Positions 1 to 6,812 of a stretch of 11,775 nt of DNA are shown in pieces. The stretch spans positions 1-11,775 of the forward strand of contig CAUAWV010000051.1 of NCBI GenBank assembly GCA_958433005.1, read 5' to 3'. Source of the DNA: an uncultured Collinsella sp. GTDB lineage: Bacteria > Actinomycetota > Coriobacteriia > Coriobacteriales > Coriobacteriaceae. The notes under the pieces are model-generated. The model was not told where the DNA came from. It worked only from the letters and a program-made list of their open reading frames with translations, and did no database searches. The translations under genes and the position numbers were made by a program. The stretch's first letter is position 1, and each line of letters starts with the position of its first letter.

Positions 1-23
1 TGCCGGGGCGCGAGGCGTAGGGG

Positions 24-737
24 CTACCCACACGAACTCACGAAGGCTCCAAAAAAGGGATGCCATTCTTTCATGCAGTCATCTGCTAAACGAGTAATGT
101 AATTGCCGCCCAATGAGACGTGTTTAACAGATGGACATTCTTCCTTAATCAGTTTCGCTAACGTAACTGCAGAAATCAATTGGAAACAGCCGCTCACCGA
201 AATCCCAATAAACTCGAATTTTTCCCTCTGAATACGCTTAAGAAAGGCAGTTTCATAGAAGGAAATAAACGGATTATGCAAGGTATCCGCAAGCGATTTC
301 ATTATTTCTGGTGTCGAATAATAATCATAGGGCAGATCTATGGAGTTGAACGTGTATTTAACTCCATATGAGACGTGATTTATGATATAGAGTGCATTTC
401 TAAAAATGTTTTCAGCATATTGTCTTTCTTTTAGATTAAAGTATCTCTTCGATCTGAAAATATCTTTTGCCTCGTCAACATTAAGTGCCGACTTTTGTAT
501 CAACTCGATTGTTAATTGAACATTCGAACTAAACGAATCCTTTGATTCCCGATACCTTTTACAGCACTCTTCGACATGTCTAAAAGATAGGAGGTCATCG
601 TAAAATTCCACGTTTAAGTCAACAATGTCAACTTTGTATTGTTCAACCTCTTGAAGATATGACTTCAAAACAGGCAAGGCAAGATACGGCCCCACTGGAC
701 TCCATCCTGGGGGAAATACTAAAAGCGTTTTAGGCAT
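24..737 (-). CDS. Truncated B12-binding-domain protein of the cobalamin-dependent radical SAM type
   Basis: The 237-aa product opens with LLVFPPGW and a VGPYLALPVLKSYLQ stretch (about residues 4-30), followed much later by FIGISVSGCFQLISAVTLAKLIKE and VKHVSLGGNYITRL (about 176-218). This order matches the Rossmann-like cobalamin-binding N-terminal domain of B12-dependent radical SAM enzymes, which modify peptides, lipids or natural products. Family members are usually 450-700 aa and carry a CxxxCxxC [4Fe-4S] motif after this domain. Here the frame stops (TAG at 24-26) just where a GEGE-type segment and the radical SAM barrel should follow, and no such motif is visible. The bases at 1-23 are GC-rich, unlike the AT-rich gene. 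I infer a 3' truncation, with the native frame lost near position 30-45, so the product is probably not an active radical SAM enzyme. The ATG at 735-737 lies 7 bases after the MFS gene stop, so it is the last gene of that operon. Confidence 0.6.
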   Translation of the reverse strand: MPKTLLVFPPGWSPVGPYLALPVLKSYLQEVEQYKVDIVDLNVEFYDDLLSFRHVEECCKRYRESKDSFSSNVQLTIELIQKSALNVDEAKDIFRSKRYFNLKERQYAENIFRNALYIINHVSYGVKYTFNSIDLPYDYYSTPEIMKSLADTLHNPFISFYETAFLKRIQREKFEFIGISVSGCFQLISAVTLAKLIKEECPSVKHVSLGGNYITRLADDCMKEWHPFFGAFVSSCG

Positions 738-744
738 ATCAACG

Positions 745-1929
745 TCACATCTTTCGCAAATAATTCAATTGAAACACAACTACCATCATAATTGAAAATA
801 CACCAAGTCCTGTAACGAGAATTGAGAACATCGCGATGCTCGTGAACAGCGAAACAAGAAGTGTTGAAATAACAACAGCAACCGATTGCAAAGACTCCCT
901 AATTGAAAACAGGCTTATCGATTCAGATCCGTCTCTCGCCAAATCCTGCAGCGATGTTATGAGAAGCACATCTTGAATGGCGTTTCCGGCACCGACGATA
1001 AAAAGGAAAATAAACGATATCCCAGACGCATAGCGATAGCCAAACGCCAGATACGCACCGAGCGCAAGATACGTCACAAAACAATATGATTTAACGCAAT
1101 CGGAACCACTGATTAAACGACCATATATTGTATTTCCGAACAACAGTCCGATTGTAAGACTACTCTGAAGGAATCCGTATTGTATCGATGACGAGTCAAA
1201 TTGCAATTGCGCTATAGCTGGCAAAAGAGAATTCAGAGAGCCGAATGCCACGCCACTAGAAATATCGATTAATAGGAAACCAATTGCCAAGTGCTTCGCG
1301 CTAAGATCACTAAATGCAGTCCTGTTTTTTTCATTTTTGCTTATTCCCTCTTTATCATTAACCTCGATAACCGACGGAACATCTCGCAGCAACCAGAACG
1401 ACGCGGCAAAAGAAAGCGCGTCTAATGCAAGAACAGCCTCCGCCCCAAATTGAGCGACAACAAAACCGCCGGCAACTGGCCCCAGAACCATCATCAAATT
1501 CTGCAGGAACCCAAACGAATTATTAATTACGTCGCGATTGATACTATTCGTATTGGCTCTTAACGACGAGTAAAAGCAGGGCATTTCTACCGTTCGGCAA
1601 AGCGATACCGCGCACGTAATAGCAAACATACTCCATTTACTATCAACAAAAATATAGCAAACGAATAATCCCGCGCGAATTAAGTCTGCCAATCTCATGG
1701 CCTGCAGTGTCCCGATACCCATCTTCTGAGGCAGCTGCGCGAGCGCAACTGAAAACAGAGAGGGGGCAAATCTGCAGCAGACCATCAAAGCAGTTGCAGA
1801 AACATCGTGAGTTACCTCGTAAATCAGCATTGGCAAAGCAATATTCGCACACCAATTGCCTATTTCGCTTATCCCTCTAGCAATATATAGGACCCGAACC
1901 GGACGGCTAGCTCTCAATACCGTGAACAT
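745..1929 (-). CDS. MFS transporter, EntS/MFS_3-like exporter
   Basis: The product of about 394 aa is hydrophobic throughout, with roughly 10-12 predicted membrane segments. It has the N-terminal pattern of MFS exporters related to EntS: VLYIARGISEIGNWCANIALPMLIYEVT, then a charged loop, then MRLADLIRAGLF, and the GPVAGGFVVAQFGAEAVLALDALSF stretch typical of the end of the N-terminal half. A hydrophilic central loop (VNDKEGISKNEKNRTAFSD) separates the two six-helix halves. Such carriers usually export small molecules, siderophores or drugs by proton antiport; the substrate cannot be told. Translation can start at GTG 1930-1932 or the adjacent ATG 1927-1929; a GAGG lies 6 or 9 bases upstream, and I chose ATG. 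The start overlaps the end of the DUF2087 gene by 23 bases, which suggests translational coupling. Codons are AT-rich compared with the core genes to the right. Export of a product made by the neighbouring B12-binding protein is only inferred. Confidence 0.8.
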   Translation of the reverse strand: MFTVLRASRPVRVLYIARGISEIGNWCANIALPMLIYEVTHDVSATALMVCCRFAPSLFSVALAQLPQKMGIGTLQAMRLADLIRAGLFVCYIFVDSKWSMFAITCAVSLCRTVEMPCFYSSLRANTNSINRDVINNSFGFLQNLMMVLGPVAGGFVVAQFGAEAVLALDALSFAASFWLLRDVPSVIEVNDKEGISKNEKNRTAFSDLSAKHLAIGFLLIDISSGVAFGSLNSLLPAIAQLQFDSSSIQYGFLQSSLTIGLLFGNTIYGRLISGSDCVKSYCFVTYLALGAYLAFGYRYASGISFIFLFIVGAGNAIQDVLLITSLQDLARDGSESISLFSIRESLQSVAVVISTLLVSLFTSIAMFSILVTGLGVFSIMMVVVFQLNYLRKM

Positions 1930-2188
1930 CACGATTAACCTCGTATTTCAGGCCTCGTTCATCCCTTAATAGGAATCCATAATCAACCAAGTACCGCCTC
2001 AACACGGCATAATCAGGATAGAGCTGTGACAGCACACGATTAACCTGAAGCTCCGTATAACTTGTATTTAATTCAAAGAAAGAGACGGCCCATAGCAGCA
2101 TGATTCTTTTATAGCTTTCCTTTTTTGGAATTGAAACCAGCTCGCCATTCTTGAGAAATCGTTTTTTAAAGTCTATTAGCTCATCCAT
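1907..2188 (-). CDS. DUF2087 domain protein
   Basis: This 93-aa protein contains most of a DUF2087 domain: F-K-K-R-F-L-K-N-G-E-L-V-S-I-P-K-K at about 7-23, an internal YTELQVNRVLSQLYPDYAVLRRYLVDYGFLLRD (about 44-76), and a closing YEVN. The combination of GxLxSIPKK, YTE-x-x-VN and LRRYLVDYG is the hallmark of the family. DUF2087 is often found at the C-terminus of ArsR- or MarR-like regulators or alone, and is thought to be a small winged-helix-like module; its biochemical role is not established. Here no separate DNA-binding domain precedes it. The start ATG (2186-2188) has a strong GGAGG six to seven bases upstream. It is the first gene of the operon with the MFS exporter and the B12-binding protein, and could be their regulator, but that is inference. 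Confidence 0.8.
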   Translation of the reverse strand: MDELIDFKKRFLKNGELVSIPKKESYKRIMLLWAVSFFELNTSYTELQVNRVLSQLYPDYAVLRRYLVDYGFLLRDERGLKYEVNRDVHGIES

Positions 2189-2263
2189 TCACATCCTCCA
2201 TTTCATACGCATCTAATACTAAAAATGCATACGCTTTAGGTCATCGCATTCAGCTTCTTTATT

Positions 2264-2282
2264 CGAACTAAACTCGAACTAA
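2264..2282. repeat. Direct repeat CGAACTAA, spaced one helical turn, upstream of the DUF2087 operon
   Basis: CGAACTAA occurs at 2264-2271 and again at 2275-2282, a period of 11 bases, in the 100-base gap between the DUF2087 gene and the 72-aa gene. It lies about 76-94 bases upstream of the DUF2087 start codon. One-turn spacing would suit tandem binding of a regulator on one DNA face. The repeat is short and may be chance. Confidence 0.3.
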
Positions 2283-2288
2283 TCTAAA

Positions 2289-2507
2289 TTATTTGCTCAG
2301 ACACTCTTCGAAAGCTCGTTTTTCACTCTGAGTAAAATGCCCTTCCCAGTCAGTCCACGAACAGGAAGGCAACTCACAACGAGCGGAGTCGAAGCCCTCT
2401 GCCGTCGGTCGCTCAAAATGCACGATAACCTTTTCAATATCGCCATCTGTAATCAGGTCAGAATGAATGACCTCGGTTCCATCTTCGAATGTCATATACG
2501 GGTACAT
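2289..2507 (-). CDS. Small conserved-looking hypothetical protein, 72 aa
   Basis: The protein starts MYPYMTFEDGTEVIHSD, continues with KVIVHFERPTAEGFDSARCELPSCSW (about 24-49) and ends TQSEKRAFEECLSK. It is soluble, acidic, without signal peptide or membrane segment. From memory this resembles a family of roughly 90-aa proteins in Firmicutes and Actinobacteria with the same MYPYxT...HFERPxxxGFDSARCxLPSY layout; those usually continue past the point where this one stops, so the C-terminus may be shortened. I know no function. The frame stays open far upstream, but ATG 2505-2507 is preferred because the recognisable family start is there and GAGGTGG lies about 8 bases upstream. The gene faces the same way as the DUF2087 operon and is 100 bases upstream of it, so cotranscription is possible. 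Confidence 0.6.
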   Translation of the reverse strand: MYPYMTFEDGTEVIHSDLITDGDIEKVIVHFERPTAEGFDSARCELPSCSWTDWEGHFTQSEKRAFEECLSK

Positions 2508-2585
2508 CACGTAAACCACCTCGCAAACATAAATCCAGTTTAGCATCAAGCTATTGCACCAAAGACAGCAGGCCCCCTTGATGAG

Positions 2586-2616
2586 TTGATGGTATCTGTT
2601 AAATGTCACGTATGAT
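2586..2616 (+). promoter_or_regulatory. Possible promoter of the 2682 membrane protein gene
   Basis: TTGATG at 2586-2591 and TATGAT at 2611-2616 resemble -35 and -10 boxes, but the 19-base spacing is long. It would give a 5' leader of about 60 bases. The rest of the 174-base gap (2508-2681) holds an 8-bp palindrome GGGTACCC at 2628-2635 and no recognisable gene. Confidence 0.3.
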
Positions 2617-2681
2617 TCACATCTGGTGGGTACCCTGATGGCTACACGAAACGAAGCAGATTTACACCGGGAGGACCCCGT

Positions 2682-3626
2682 ATGACAACCAAGTACACCG
2701 ACGCGCCGCGCACGCGCGTCATGACGCCGGCATCGCTCAACAACGGCGTGCACGAGAACCATTCCATCGGACAGACCATGGCCATCGCGCCCAAAAAGGG
2801 CCTGTTCGATGACATTTCCATTCCCCAGATCATCGCCGGCGCCGCAGCTGCCGCCACGAGCGTGGCGCTTGCCTCCAAGATTGGTATCGCTGGTTCAGTA
2901 ATTGGTGCCGCCGTGAGCTCGGTCATCACCGTTGTGTCCTCGCAGGTCTACCGCCACTTTATCTCTGCCAGCGCCGAAGCCCTCAAAGGTACGCACGCCG
3001 CCGTCGACTACCCCGCCGGCGCCTATGAGCCCGTTGAGCTTAATGCCGAGGAGCACCTGGGCGGCGCCGCGACTACGCAGGAGATGCGTCAGGTCGCGGG
3101 ACGCGCGACCACGGCGCGCGTCGCCCCCAACAGCCTGCGCGCCAAGGCGGCGGAAGAGCGCAGCCAGACGCAAAAGAAGGTCATCATCTTCTCGATCGCC
3201 ATCGCCATCGTCGCGGTTATCGCCTGCGCCGGCGCCATCCTTATAACCACCGCCGGTGAGGGTCTGGGCGAGCGCCCCGAGCCAATCCTTTCGTCGCGCA
3301 CGACCGAGCAAGACGCGGACAGCGCCGGCCAATCGCAAAGCCAGCAGAACGACTCACAGGCCAACTCCGCACCCACCGATTCTTCCTCGACCACCCCTGA
3401 TCAGTCGCAAGGCACCGATTCCTCTTCGAACAGCGGCGGCACACAATCCGGAACGACCGACTCCAGCCAAACGACCGACGGCTCTCAGCAGAGCACGGGT
3501 GACCAGACGAGCGGCAATGCATCGGGCACGGGCTCAACCGACAACAGCAACACAAACAGCTCGAGCGGAACCGCATCCGGCACGGCATCCGACAGCTCGA
3601 GCCAAGGCACGACATCGGGCAACTAA
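2682..3626 (+). CDS. Membrane protein with Ser/Thr/Gln/Asn-rich C-terminal tail
   Basis: The product has 314 aa. After a polar N-terminus, residues about 47-87 form an Ala/Gly-rich hydrophobic stretch (IPQIIAGAAAAATSVALASKIGIAGSVIGAAV...) that could be one or two short membrane helices. A polar segment follows (about 88-165, ending in a basic run QTQKK), then a clear membrane helix at about 167-190. The last 110 residues or so (205-314) are low-complexity Ser, Thr, Gln, Asn, Gly and Asp, a composition seen in flexible extracellular stalks of Gram-positive surface proteins. There is no LPxTG sorting motif. By the positive-inside rule, the basic run before the last helix puts the tail outside. 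The Ala/Gly-rich hydrophobic region recalls hypothetical membrane proteins I associate with Coriobacteria; function unknown. The start is supported by GGGAGG at 2669-2674. Codon use is GC-rich and core-like. Confidence 0.75.
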   Translation: MTTKYTDAPRTRVMTPASLNNGVHENHSIGQTMAIAPKKGLFDDISIPQIIAGAAAAATSVALASKIGIAGSVIGAAVSSVITVVSSQVYRHFISASAEALKGTHAAVDYPAGAYEPVELNAEEHLGGAATTQEMRQVAGRATTARVAPNSLRAKAAEERSQTQKKVIIFSIAIAIVAVIACAGAILITTAGEGLGERPEPILSSRTTEQDADSAGQSQSQQNDSQANSAPTDSSSTTPDQSQGTDSSSNSGGTQSGTTDSSQTTDGSQQSTGDQTSGNASGTGSTDNSNTNSSSGTASGTASDSSSQGTTSGN

Positions 3627-3660
3627 GCACGATCGCCTCTCACAGATAACCGACCTGTAT

Positions 3661-3693
3661 AACGGGCGCGAACCGGCAACGGTCGCGCCCGTT
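3661..3693 (+). terminator. Rho-independent-like terminator after the 2682 gene
   Basis: AACGGGCGCGA (3661-3671) pairs perfectly with TCGCGCCCGTT (3683-3693). Inside, CCG/CGG closes a GCAA tetraloop (3676-3679), leaving one bulged A at 3672. The run that follows is weak (TTTGCTTTG). Confidence 0.75.
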
Positions 3694-3764
3694 TGCTTTG
3701 GGCGCCGAGGTGGCAAGCCCTGCGCGATGGTAAGATGCTTTGGTGTGTAAAGAGGAGATTTGCC

Positions 3765-5072
3765 ATGAGCAAGACAATAGTTAAGCCCACGCTATCGCTG
3801 GGCAACCACATCTATCTGTATCGCCTGCTGCGCGATGCGATTGGATGCGGCAAGCAAACGTTTATGACACAGGTCGAGGAGACACTCGCCGCTGGCGATA
3901 TGACCGCTTATGACCTGGGCTTCGAGTCCACGCGCGAGCTGCTCGAGGAACTCGACGACTGCATTAAGCTGACCGTCTTTAAGGGCGGACGTCTGTATGC
4001 CACCGTCATCGCCAATGAGGCCTGGGATGCTGCCCTTGCCAAGGGCGAGGACAAGCCCAAGGCCGCCAAGGGCGCCAAGCAGTCCTACAAAAAGAAAAAG
4101 CGCGGCGAGAAGGACCTGAAGGCCGTGCGTCCCAAGCACGTTAAGCGTCCCGAGCCCGAGTCCGTGGCCGAAGTCGCTCCGGAGCCCGAGCCCGAGGTAG
4201 AGGCTGAAGTCACTGCTGAAGTAACGGCAGAGGTCGAAACTGAAATCGCTGCCACGACCGAGCCCGAAGTCATGGCTGAGCAGGAAGCCGCCGTTGAGCT
4301 CAACGAGGTTCCCAAGTCGAAAGCCGAAGAAACCGCCGGCCAACCCGAGACGCCTGCGTTCCAAAACAGCGATGTCTTTGGCGACAACGCCGAGGACGAC
4401 CAGTCCGACGAGCCCGCGAATCAAGACGCTACCGAGGCGACGCCGGAACCCGAGACGCCGCAGCCCGCCATCTCGCTCACGGTTGTCTATGACCCCGAGA
4501 ACGCCAACGCCGGCATCACCACCATGGTATCCACGCCGGTCGAGGCCAAGCCGAACGTCGAGGCAGAGGACACTCCGCAGGCCGGTGCCAAAACCGGGAC
4601 CGAAGACACGTCCATCTCCGTGGAACCGACAGATTCCATAGCTAAGCCAGAAGCGGCATCTGAGTCTGCACCTGTCATTGAGTCCGCATCCGCACCCGCC
4701 TGTGACCAGGCTCCCACACCTGCACCGACTCCGGTCCCCAATTCAGCACCGGCCCCCGCTCCCGCAGCACCGACCATCCCCGGGGACTTCCCCATCGATT
4801 TCGCGACCGAGGTCTTCTGCCCTAGTCCGCTGCTGCACCAGCTGTCGACTTATCTCCCCTACGGCGCCGACACCCTCGGCATCGTCGGCGAGTACTACTG
4901 GATCGCTCGCGAGCGCGGTACCATCGAGGCTGGCCGTAACCGCGCGAGCTTCCCCCTGCGCTACACACAGGCCGGCAAACGCCACGAAGTCACCGTACGC
5001 ATTCGCCGCAACACCACCGGCGGCCTCGGAGCCACCTGGGCCATCGACAAGGTCGAAGCCCCGGTCGAGTAA
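3765..5072 (+). CDS. Hypothetical protein: N-terminal OST-HTH-like domain, acidic Pro/Glu/Ala linker, C-terminal globular domain
   Basis: The product has 435 aa in three parts. Residues about 8-92 are predicted helical with a final beta hairpin (YDLGFESTRELLEELDDCIKLTVFKGGRLYATV); the shape recalls the small winged-helix OST-HTH/LOTUS fold, but this is inference. A lysine-rich patch follows (about 98-128, with YKKKKRGEKD). Residues about 129-337 are a long disordered linker rich in Glu, Pro, Ala and Thr, including repeated EVTAEV units near 147-160 and an Ala/Pro stretch before the end. Residues about 338-435 form a second globular domain, starting FPIDFATEVFCPSPLLHQLSTYLPYG and ending in a basic beta-rich part (KRHEVTVRIRRNTTGGLGATW). 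No catalytic motif is evident. The basic patches could bind nucleic acid. I do not recognise the family. ATG 3765 is chosen because AGAGGAG lies 7 bases upstream; the frame is open further upstream, but through the preceding terminator region. Confidence 0.75.
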   Translation: MSKTIVKPTLSLGNHIYLYRLLRDAIGCGKQTFMTQVEETLAAGDMTAYDLGFESTRELLEELDDCIKLTVFKGGRLYATVIANEAWDAALAKGEDKPKAAKGAKQSYKKKKRGEKDLKAVRPKHVKRPEPESVAEVAPEPEPEVEAEVTAEVTAEVETEIAATTEPEVMAEQEAAVELNEVPKSKAEETAGQPETPAFQNSDVFGDNAEDDQSDEPANQDATEATPEPETPQPAISLTVVYDPENANAGITTMVSTPVEAKPNVEAEDTPQAGAKTGTEDTSISVEPTDSIAKPEAASESAPVIESASAPACDQAPTPAPTPVPNSAPAPAPAAPTIPGDFPIDFATEVFCPSPLLHQLSTYLPYGADTLGIVGEYYWIARERGTIEAGRNRASFPLRYTQAGKRHEVTVRIRRNTTGGLGATWAIDKVEAPVE

Positions 5073-5073
5073 A

Positions 5074-5113
5074 AAACGGCCTCGGATAGCCAATTGACCA
5101 TCCGAGGCCGTTT
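5074..5113. terminator. Bidirectional terminator between convergent genes
   Basis: A 14-bp perfect stem (AAACGGCCTCGGAT at 5074-5087 with its complement at 5100-5113) closes a 12-base loop. It lies directly after the stop of the plus-strand gene and 13 bases beyond the stop of the minus-strand lipoprotein gene. The six A residues at 5071-5076 give a U tract on the minus strand, so it should work better for the lipoprotein transcript. Confidence 0.85.
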
Positions 5114-5126
5114 GAATTCAGGCCTT

Positions 5127-5519
5127 TTAGTTGTCATCGGCGCATATAGACACCAGAGAAGCAAGCTCATCCTCAAGTTGCGGAGCAAAGTATCTAAAAG
5201 AAACCTGCGCTCCAGTCGGTATCGACTCAATCATATTCGCAGCATTATCTGAAACTCGGTACGATGCAGTTTCACCTGTCTTCAAATCCTCTATTGAGCA
5301 GACAGCGTCTTCAGCATCAATCGACCTAAGCACGCCTTCTCCTTGTAACATCACATCGGCATGCCCGCCAGCTATTTCTAATGAACCTGAGTCTGTCGCA
5401 GTCACTTCTCCGGAACCTCCGCGCGATATCTCTTCCTTTGTTGAACAGCCCACCAATGAAGCCATCAGCACCAAAGACAGAGCTAGACGAATCGCCCTAC
5501 TTCGAAAAAGTCGTTCCAT
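5127..5519 (-). CDS. Small lipoprotein, partner of the overlapping C39-like gene
   Basis: With the start at ATG 5517-5519 the product has 130 aa and a textbook lipoprotein signal: basic n-region MERLFRSRAIR, hydrophobic core LALSLVLMAS and lipobox LVGC, so Cys25 would be lipidated. After a short polar spacer, residues about 60-125 (GVLRSIDAEDAVCSIEDLKTGETASYRVSDNAANMIESIPTGAQVSFRYFAP) look like a small all-beta barrel. The pattern G-V-x-x-ID, a turn, then TG-x-x-VSFRY resembles DUF1344/OB-like periplasmic domains; that is inference. Longer starts upstream exist (5531, 5546), but they add residues before the n-region and have no better ribosome site. The chosen start overlaps the end of the Tat-exported gene by 23 bases, so the two are probably translated together and work at the same site outside the membrane. 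A chaperone, inhibitor or anchor role is possible but unproven. The gene is AT-richer than the core genes. Confidence 0.75.
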   Translation of the reverse strand: MERLFRSRAIRLALSLVLMASLVGCSTKEEISRGGSGEVTATDSGSLEIAGGHADVMLQGEGVLRSIDAEDAVCSIEDLKTGETASYRVSDNAANMIESIPTGAQVSFRYFAPQLEDELASLVSICADDN

Positions 5520-6624
5520 AAGTCCACGCATAATAGCTCTGATCATACTTCAGGAAGGATAAAGATGAATTCCAGCCGTCCGCTATGCCAATCATCTGCC
5601 TTGTCTCTCCAGTTTTCTTACCAGTAAGTGTGGCGTAAGCCTCCGCTGTTACAGAATGGGCTGATCCGTTGTACAAACTCGCATGTAAAACATTCGGTCT
5701 ATTAGAGTTAATCTCATTTTGAATGCTCGCGATAGCCGGAGAGGAGACAGTGCGGGCGATAAGAGTACTTCCTCTGCTTGCGCAGTAATTTGTAAACCCC
5801 GTTGCACAGGTTGATATCGGCGTTCCGCCCAAAACAACGCCGGGAACAGTCTGTTCTTCATCGGAAAGAGCATGGGTATTGGTGTAATTCCATATCTGCA
5901 TATATTGCGAAGGGTCGCTATATAAATTGGCAATGCCATACAGTTCCGCAACGTTCGAAAAAGCTGTCACCATACAAGCATAGTGGGCAGTAAGCCTCTT
6001 AATCTCGCTTTCATCATATGACATAAACTGAGAAATGGAACGAAATCCAGATACTGTGTAATCCTGCATTTGAGTTGCGTAAATTACGACATCGTTCCAG
6101 CTTGAAGGTTTATTCGATAAAACGACAGGCCGTCCTTCTATGGAAACAGCCGGGATTGTTCTTCCGCAATTTGTTGTTATTGAACCGTCCAAAGATTGCA
6201 CACCGAATTCGAATGGATTGATCATTACGACTGGGTTATTGAAAGAATAAGACTCAACACCAAGATCTCCTCCCCGATCCATAGGGCTGACTAAGCCGTC
6301 TCCAAAACGATATCCCGTAAGTATTTCATCATCTGAAGCATCTAAAACCAAATAGCCCGCGGCTCTATTGAATGTCACAACCGGAACAATGTAGCCAAGC
6401 GGGGACCCATCAACGTCTACAAAAGGAATAGGGTCAGAGGGCGTATACGAAGAGCCGAGGAGTCCCTTTATATATTTATCGGCAAGCTCTTGCGCAATTT
6501 CTGAAGTAAATTGTATCTGCTCACCATCAATATTGCCCGTCGAAGCAAAAACCTCTTTCGGACGTGCGGCTAAGGCGACAATTGAAGACGCGACAAGTTG
6601 CAGAAAACGACGACGCGAAAGCAT
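5497..6624 (-). CDS. Tat-exported C39/papain-like cysteine peptidase-like protein
   Basis: The 375-aa product begins MLSRRRFLQLVASSIVALAA: S3-R4-R5-R6-F7-L8 fits the twin-arginine export motif, followed by a hydrophobic core and a likely cut after VFA (residue 27). Residues about 38-110 (ELADKYIKGLL...LGYIVPVVTFNRAAGYLVLDASDDEILTGYRFGD) resemble the inhibitory propeptide-like domain of streptopain-type proteins. In the C-terminal half, HYACMVTAFSNVAELYG (about 214-230) looks like the C39-type segment with the nucleophile Cys217. SAHSVTAEAYATLTG (about 321-335) offers His323, and IADGWNSSLSFLKYD (about 347-361) offers Asn352 or Asp349. So a Cys-His-Asn triad is plausible, but the usual Gln four to six residues before Cys is not evident, so activity is uncertain. 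It could also be a non-catalytic relative. The start is supported by an AAGAAG-like site and by the Tat motif. The low GC suggests transfer. Confidence 0.65.
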   Translation of the reverse strand: MLSRRRFLQLVASSIVALAARPKEVFASTGNIDGEQIQFTSEIAQELADKYIKGLLGSSYTPSDPIPFVDVDGSPLGYIVPVVTFNRAAGYLVLDASDDEILTGYRFGDGLVSPMDRGGDLGVESYSFNNPVVMINPFEFGVQSLDGSITTNCGRTIPAVSIEGRPVVLSNKPSSWNDVVIYATQMQDYTVSGFRSISQFMSYDESEIKRLTAHYACMVTAFSNVAELYGIANLYSDPSQYMQIWNYTNTHALSDEEQTVPGVVLGGTPISTCATGFTNYCASRGSTLIARTVSSPAIASIQNEINSNRPNVLHASLYNGSAHSVTAEAYATLTGKKTGETRQMIGIADGWNSSLSFLKYDQSYYAWTYGTTFSK

Positions 6625-6668
6625 ATGTTCTTCTTTCTAGAGGAGCGACTTATAAGATACTCCTATTC

Positions 6669-6704
6669 TATAACCTTTTTTGTAACGTTACAGCACTGGT
6701 TATA
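6669..6704. promoter_or_regulatory. 36-bp concentric dyad, candidate operator of the Tat-exported gene
   Basis: TGTAACGTTACA at 6681-6692 is a perfect 12-bp palindrome. TATAACC (6669-6675) and GGTTATA (6698-6704) form a second inverted repeat around the same centre (6686.5), with equal 5-base spacers. It lies 45-80 bases upstream of the start at 6624. On the minus strand its outer arm runs into TAGAAT, a fair -10 box, so a bound protein would cover the promoter. No good -35 match is seen. Confidence 0.5.
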
Positions 6705-6812
6705 TTTCAATTCGATTTGCTTATGTCCTTGTAGCCCAATACGTCTTTACGTTTTAAACGGAATTAGAAAATCACTCATAGCAAAAACGGGCTTTAATCC
6801 CAAAGAGATGAC

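Noticed and set aside
1..2510. Integrase, transposase, tRNA or att site marking the edges of the AT-rich segment
   Set aside because: None could be found in the window; the claim of transfer rests only on composition and gene content.
2560..2681. Ribosomal protein L10-type leader (AAGACAGCAGG at about 2561-2571)
   Set aside because: The similarity is one short word; no kink-turn or conserved stems could be drawn and no rplJ gene follows.
3300..3626. DNA tandem repeats or CRISPR-like array in the Ser/Thr-rich tail
   Set aside because: The repetition is at the amino-acid composition level; there is no constant DNA unit and no regular spacing.
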